NCBI GenBank assembly: GCA_023423855.1
Contig: JAFAEU010000268.1
Location: 1 to 6,285, forward strand
From: Pseudomonadota bacterium
GTDB taxonomy: Bacteria; Pseudomonadota; Gammaproteobacteria; Xanthomonadales; Xanthomonadaceae
Direction: 5' to 3'
Length of the DNA stretch: 6,285 bases
Positions within the stretch are counted from its first letter, which is position 1. Every line of letters begins with the position of its first letter. The translations under genes and the position numbers were made by a program. Shown one piece after another: positions 1-6,285 of this stretch. Under the pieces are notes generated by a model. The model made no database searches and had not been told where the DNA came from. It worked only from the letters and a program-made list of their open reading frames with translations.

Positions 1-287
1 ACCCTGGTCGAGGCCCACGGCCGCTACCGCGTCGCCCGGCTCGAGGTCGAGCGCACGCGCACCGACGTGCTGCCGCGCCTGGTCCGCGCCGAGCGGGCCG
101 CCGAACGCGCCTGGCGCGCCGGCGCCATCAGCTATCTCGAATGGTCGCAGCTGCAGTCCGAGACCACCGCCGCGCGGCGCCAGCAGCTCGACGCCGCGCT
201 CGAAGCGCAATCCGCGCTGATCGAGCTCCAGCGCCTCACCGGCCAGACCTTCGTCGTCGCCGACGTTGCCGCAGAAGGAAACACCCC

Positions 288-291
<4 letters not shown>
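1..291 (+). CDS. czcC: CzcC-like outer-membrane efflux channel (TolC family), C-terminal end only
   Basis: This is the 3' end of a TolC-superfamily outer-membrane factor; the 5' part lies before the window. The frame is open from base 1 (T-L-V-E-A-H-G-R...) and gives 96 residues before TGA at 289-291. The visible part is Ala/Arg/Glu/Leu-rich and looks like the long periplasmic helices of the second TolC repeat. It includes AGAISYLEWSQLQSE, matching the family pattern G-x-[IV]-x-x-x-[ED] near the helix turn, and ends in IELQRLTGQTF, the usual close of the last helix. Its stop overlaps the czcB start (ATGA), so the two are translationally coupled. In CzcCBA systems this trimeric channel carries metal ions across the outer membrane. 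Family assignment is secure; the name czcC rests mainly on the neighbours, since the substrate cannot be read from this fragment. Confidence 0.85.
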
Positions 292-4731
<4,440 letters not shown>

Positions 4732-4734
4732 CCG

Positions 4735-4755
4735 GGCCGCGGGGCGTCCCCGGCC
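4735..4755 (+). terminator. Weak GC hairpin after czcA, possible operon end
   Basis: Just after the czcA stop, GGCC (4735-4738) plus GGGG (4741-4744) can pair with CCCC (4748-4751) plus GGCC (4752-4755) around a CGT loop, with a 2-nt GC bulge in the left arm. No T-tract follows, so it is not a canonical intrinsic terminator. It may only slow polymerase or protect the mRNA 3' end, or it may be chance structure in very GC-rich DNA. It lies directly upstream of the rpmBG promoter, where an end for the czc transcript would be expected. Confidence 0.25.
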
Positions 4756-4766
4756 TGGCCAAGTGC

Positions 4767-4795
4767 TTGTCCGGGCTTGGATTCCCCGGCATAAT
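4767..4795 (+). promoter_or_regulatory. Sigma70-like promoter for rpmB-rpmG
   Basis: A -35 box TTGTCC (4767-4772, 4 of 6 matches to TTGACA) and a -10 box CATAAT (4790-4795, 5 of 6 to TATAAT) are separated by exactly 17 nt. The -10 is one of very few AT-rich hexamers in this GC-rich stretch, which makes chance less likely. The predicted start is near 4801-4803, giving a leader of about 190 nt before rpmB. It lies 36 bp after the czcA stop, so the ribosomal genes appear to be expressed independently of the efflux operon. This is inferred from consensus matching only. Confidence 0.6.
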
Positions 4796-4801
4796 GCGCG
4801 G

Positions 4802-4993
4802 CTCGCTGCGGTCGGCCCATCGGTTTCAGGGCCCGGACCGGGGACCGGACACGCGATTCCGACCCCTTCCGCGCAGCGCCCCGCCCGCATTGCGTGGCAG
4901 GCGACGCCCCTCTCCACTCCAGGAATGGGCCCGCCCGCCGGGGCCGCCGTCTCCCTGGCCAAGGGCGACACCAAACCACGATCGAGGTGCGTA
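4802..4993 (+). promoter_or_regulatory. Long 5' leader of rpmBG, possibly structured
   Basis: About 190 nt between the predicted transcript start and the rpmB ATG with no convincing gene. It contains a tandem direct repeat GGACCGG (4835-4841 and 4842-4848), and two GGGCCC palindromes (4829-4834 and 4927-4932). GGCCCAT (4814-4820) is complementary to ATGGGCC (4925-4931), which could close a large folded domain. Near the end is the rpmB Shine-Dalgarno GAGG (4984-4987). A leader this long on a ribosomal-protein operon could hold an autoregulatory site, but no known leader family is recognised and the high GC makes short complementary stretches common. The frame continuous with rpmB is open upstream to 4763, which is probably only a GC-content effect. 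Confidence 0.3.
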
Positions 4994-5230
4994 ATGTCCC
5001 GAGTATGCCAAGTCACCGGCAAGCGAACGACGACCGGCAACAACGTCTCGCATGCCATGAACAAGACCCGCCGCCGCTTCATGCCCAACCTGCATGAGCG
5101 CCGCTTCTGGGTCGCCAGCGAGAACCGCTGGGTCAAGCTGCGTGTTTCCACGGCTGCCCTGCGCACCATCGACAAGAACGGCATCGACGCCGTGCTCGCC
5201 GACCTGCGCAAGCGCGGCGAGAAGGTCTGA
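4994..5230 (+). CDS. rpmB: 50S ribosomal protein L28 (bL28)
   Basis: A 78-residue protein, exactly the length of Escherichia coli L28 and alignable with it throughout: [11 protein letters not shown] at the start, then [42 protein letters not shown] and a final RGEKV. It is a component of the large ribosomal subunit. The start at 4994 is set by this N-terminal match and by GAGG at 4984-4987, 6 nt upstream; earlier in-frame starts would add residues not found in L28. Only one cysteine is present (C5) and there is no CxxC pair, so this is the zinc-independent form. It is followed after 13 nt by rpmG, the conserved gammaproteobacterial order. Both genes are visibly less GC-extreme than the efflux genes, as expected for highly expressed genes. 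Confidence 0.98.
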   Translation: MSRVCQVTGKRTTTGNNVSHAMNKTRRRFMPNLHERRFWVASENRWVKLRVSTAALRTIDKNGIDAVLADLRKRGEKV

Positions 5231-5234
5231 GGAG
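5229..5234 (+). promoter_or_regulatory. rpmG ribosome binding site overlapping the rpmB stop
   Basis: GAGGAG, a strong Shine-Dalgarno match, includes the last two bases of the rpmB TGA stop and sits 9 nt before the rpmG ATG. Ribosomes finishing rpmB end on this site, which should couple translation of the two proteins and supports the chosen rpmG start. Confidence 0.8.
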
Positions 5235-5243
5235 TAGAACGCC

Positions 5244-5408
5244 ATGGCAAGCAAGCGCGACAAGATCCGTCTGATTTCGTCGGCCAACACCGGCCACTTC
5301 TACACCACGGACAAGAACAAGAAGAACACCCCCGGCAAGATGGAGATCAAGAAGTACGATCCCGTCGTCCGCAAGCACGTGATCTACAAGGAAGGGAAGA
5401 TCAAGTGA
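5244..5408 (+). CDS. rpmG: 50S ribosomal protein L33 (bL33), zinc-independent form
   Basis: A 54-residue protein, one shorter than Escherichia coli L33 and colinear with it: [20 protein letters not shown], then [19 protein letters not shown], then [15 protein letters not shown]. It is a small basic component of the large ribosomal subunit near the E site. There are no cysteines, so it is the C-minus (zinc-free) type. The [11 protein letters not shown] segment is like that of Xanthomonadaceae L33 and helps place the organism. It follows rpmB by 13 nt and shares its promoter. The stop codon is the first part of an extensive inverted repeat, and the likely transcription terminator lies about 60-90 nt further on, inside a repeat element. 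Confidence 0.97.
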   Translation: MASKRDKIRLISSANTGHFYTTDKNKKNTPGKMEIKKYDPVVRKHVIYKEGKIK

Positions 5409-5447
5409 CGCATTGGTCCGCGCTTTAGCGCGACAACCAATGCGTCA
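5406..5447 (+). repeat. Nested perfect inverted repeat starting at the rpmG stop codon
   Basis: TGACGCATTGGT (5406-5417) is perfectly complementary to ACCAATGCGTCA (5436-5447), and the left arm contains the rpmG stop codon TGA. Inside lies a second perfect stem, CGCGCT (5419-5424) with AGCGCG (5427-5432) around TT. The total is an 18-bp nearly continuous hairpin with small internal bulges and no T-tract. It probably stabilises the 3' end of the rpmBG mRNA or acts with the terminator downstream. The right arm runs into the end of the MITE-like element that starts at 5443. Confidence 0.75.
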
Positions 5448-5570
5448 TCCCCGCGAACGCGGGGATCCAGAAGCCCGCCGCAAGGCGGGCTTTTCGTTTT
5501 CCGGACACCGTCCACCGTCTTTTGCAGGAAAAGCGAAAGACGCTGGATCCCCGCCTTCGCGAGGACGACG
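5443..5570. repeat. MITE-like intergenic repeat element, 128 bp with 28-bp terminal inverted repeats
   Basis: The ends are inverted copies of each other: 5443-5470 (CGTCATCCCCGCGAACGCGG and on to ATCCAG) and 5543-5570 (CTGGATCCCCGCC and on to GACGACG) match at 25 of 28 positions. The left end contains a perfect 20-nt palindrome (5447-5466, ATCCCCGCG-AA-CGCGGGGAT). The interior has a terminator hairpin and near-complementary T-rich and A-rich tracts (TTTTCGTTTTCC at 5491-5502 with GGAAAAGCGAAA at 5527-5538), so the whole element can fold into one branched hairpin. It belongs to a widespread proteobacterial repeat type whose translations give the well-known artefact peptides RRRGSS...WIPAFAGMT. 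It has no coding capacity of its own; mobilisation in trans is an inference. Confidence 0.85.
5471..5500 (+). terminator. Rho-independent terminator of rpmBG, inside the repeat element
   Basis: AAGCCCGCC (5471-5479) pairs perfectly with GGCGGGCTT (5484-5492) around a GCAA tetraloop, and is followed by a T-rich run TTTTCGTTTT (5491-5500). The loop GCAA is of the stable GNRA type. This is a textbook intrinsic terminator 62 nt after the rpmG stop and the first good one downstream of the operon. It lies wholly inside the 128-bp inverted-repeat element. Confidence 0.88.
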
Positions 5571-5592
5571 GATCGAGCCGCATCGAATGAAC

Positions 5593-5668
5593 TGTCATCC
5601 CGAGCGCAGCGAGGGATCTTGCCTCCGTGAGCCCGGAAACAGGATCCCTCGCTGTGCTCGGGATGACA
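5593..5668. repeat. Second intergenic inverted-repeat element, 76 bp (GTCATCCCGAGCGCAGCGAG type)
   Basis: The 26-bp arms at 5593-5618 (TGTCATCCCGAGCGCAGC...GGGATC) and 5643-5668 (GATCCCTCGCTGTGCTCG...GATGACA) are complementary at 25 of 26 positions. The only difference would be a G-U pair in RNA, so the arm is fully paired in a transcript. The loop is 24 nt. This is a repeat type common in many bacterial genomes; read through in protein frames it gives the artefact strings CHPERSEGS and IPRCARDD. It has no coding potential and no adjoining transposase is visible. It is separated by 22 bp from the preceding element, in which I see nothing recognisable. Confidence 0.88.
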
Positions 5669-5726
5669 TCGTCGGATAGCGCCGCATGACCAGCACCTAT
5701 CCACCCCGTCACCATCGCCGGCACCT

Positions 5727-5756
5727 CTGACAGGTTGCCGAACGAACCGGCACAAT
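5727..5756 (+). promoter_or_regulatory. Possible promoter for the cardiolipin synthase gene
   Basis: A -35 box CTGACA (5727-5732, 5 of 6 to TTGACA) and a -10 box CACAAT (5751-5756, 4 of 6 to TATAAT) are 18 nt apart. The start of transcription would be 6-8 nt after the -10 box, at about 5762-5764, which is the ATG itself (5763). No Shine-Dalgarno sequence is visible before the ATG: the bases there are almost all C. The remaining sequence from 5669 to 5726 shows nothing I recognise. Confidence 0.4.
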
Positions 5757-5762
5757 CCCCCC

Positions 5763-6285
5763 ATGCCCCCGCCCGACCCCAACTACGGCCTCTGGCTGCT
5801 GGTCGTCGACTGGCTGGTCCGCATCGCCGCGCTGTTCTGGATCCCGACGCGGACCACGCCCGGCGCGGCGCGCAGCTGGCTGCTGCTGGTGTTCTTCGTG
5901 CCGCTGGCGGGACTGCCGCTGTACCTGCTGTTCGGGCACCCGTGGCTGTCGCGCGAGCGCGTGCAGCGGCAACGACTCGCCTCGCAGGTGATCCGCGAGG
6001 AACAGGCGCCGCTTGCCGACCAGCGCTGGGCCGCGGTCGAAGGCAGCGCCGCGGCGGAGATGGCGCCGCTGGTCGAAGGCCTCGGCGACTTCATGCCCAC
6101 CCACGGCAACCAGGTCGAACTGCTCGACGACTACGACGATGCGCTGCGCCGGCTGGTCGCCGACATCGACGGCGCGCGCGAGCGCGTGCACCTGCTGTAC
6201 TACCTGATGTTCGACGACGCGATCGGCGACGCGGTCGCGGCCGCGCTGGCGCGCGCCGCCGCGCGCGGCGTGCAGTGCCGGCTGC
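5763..6285 (+). CDS. cls: Cardiolipin synthase (phospholipase D superfamily), N-terminal part, cut by window end
   Basis: 174 complete codons are visible and the gene continues past the window. Residues 9-27 and 38-58 are two membrane segments joined by WIPTRTTPGAARS. The second segment (SWLLLVFFVPLAGLPLYLLF followed by G58) is the PLDc_N anchor found at the start of bacterial cardiolipin synthases. A short linker (59-120) leads into the first PLD half, with QVELLDDYDDALRRLVADID and then ERVHLLYYLMFDDAIGD...ARAAARGVQCRL, typical of the strand-helix before the first catalytic HKD motif, which lies outside the window. The enzyme joins phosphatidylglycerol with a second phospholipid to make cardiolipin at the inner membrane. 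The ATG at 5763 is the first in-frame ATG or GTG before the anchor; no ribosome binding site is visible. A related PLD-family phosphatidyltransferase is not excluded without the C-terminal half. Confidence 0.9.
   Translation, partial: MPPPDPNYGLWLLVVDWLVRIAALFWIPTRTTPGAARSWLLLVFFVPLAGLPLYLLFGHPWLSRERVQRQRLASQVIREEQAPLADQRWAAVEGSAAAEMAPLVEGLGDFMPTHGNQVELLDDYDDALRRLVADIDGARERVHLLYYLMFDDAIGDAVAAALARAAARGVQCRL

Noticed and set aside
4763..4993. A 77-residue N-terminal extension of L28
   Set aside because: L28 starts [10 protein letters not shown] in known proteins, and the ATG at 4994 has a good ribosome site; the extension would also begin upstream of the predicted transcript start.
5406..5668. 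CRISPR array
   Set aside because: The repeats are inverted, of two different kinds, with no evenly spaced direct repeats or unique spacers.
5735..5756. TTGCCG (5735-5740) as -35 box for the cls promoter
   Set aside because: It is only 10 nt from the CACAAT box, far too close; CTGACA at 5727 gives an 18-nt spacer.
5384..5782. Small frames through the repeat region on both strands (also 5413-5679 plus and 5425-5724 minus)
   Set aside because: Their peptides (CHPERSEGS, IPRCARDD, RRRGSS, WIPAFAGMT) are well-known artefacts of translating intergenic repeat families. They are open only because the repeats lack stops in these phases.

Overview
The window is high-GC DNA, estimated by eye at close to 70% G+C in the efflux genes, that most resembles a gammaproteobacterium of the Xanthomonadaceae/Lysobacteraceae (Xanthomonas, Stenotrophomonas, Lysobacter, Luteimonas and relatives). 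Three things point there: an rpmB-rpmG pair encoding gammaproteobacterial-type L28 and L33, an L33 sequence typical of that family, and intergenic inverted repeats of the GTCATCCC...GGGATGAC kind that are abundant in these genomes. The genus cannot be fixed from the sequence alone.

Layout, all genes on the + strand. Positions 1-4731 hold the 3' end of czcC, then czcB and czcA. Together they encode a heavy-metal RND tripartite efflux system of the CzcCBA type: outer-membrane channel, periplasmic adaptor and proton-driven inner-membrane pump. The three genes overlap (ATGA at czcC/czcB, 11 bp at czcB/czcA) and are clearly one translationally coupled operon whose promoter lies before the window. 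CzcA has the DFG...DGAV...EN motif of the Zn/Co/Cd-type pumps. The adaptor is a lipoprotein with histidine-rich ends and appears to lack the coiled-coil alpha-hairpin of classical CzcB.

Positions 4732-5408 hold a separate housekeeping unit: a good sigma70-like promoter (4767-4795), a leader of about 190 nt, rpmB (L28) and rpmG (L33). Both ribosomal proteins lack CxxC zinc-binding pairs. Positions 5406-5668 are dense in inverted repeats: a nested stem on the rpmG stop codon, a 128-bp MITE-like element carrying the probable rpmBG terminator inside it, and a second 76-bp palindromic element of another subfamily. The last gene, from 5763 and cut by the window end, is a cardiolipin synthase N-terminal part. 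Its predicted promoter places the transcript start at or next to the ATG.

I see no wholly new system. The most interesting points are the hairpin-less adaptor in an otherwise orthodox CzcCBA operon, the recruitment of a repeat element as the rpmBG terminator, the shared ends of the two repeat families, and the possibly leaderless cls transcript.
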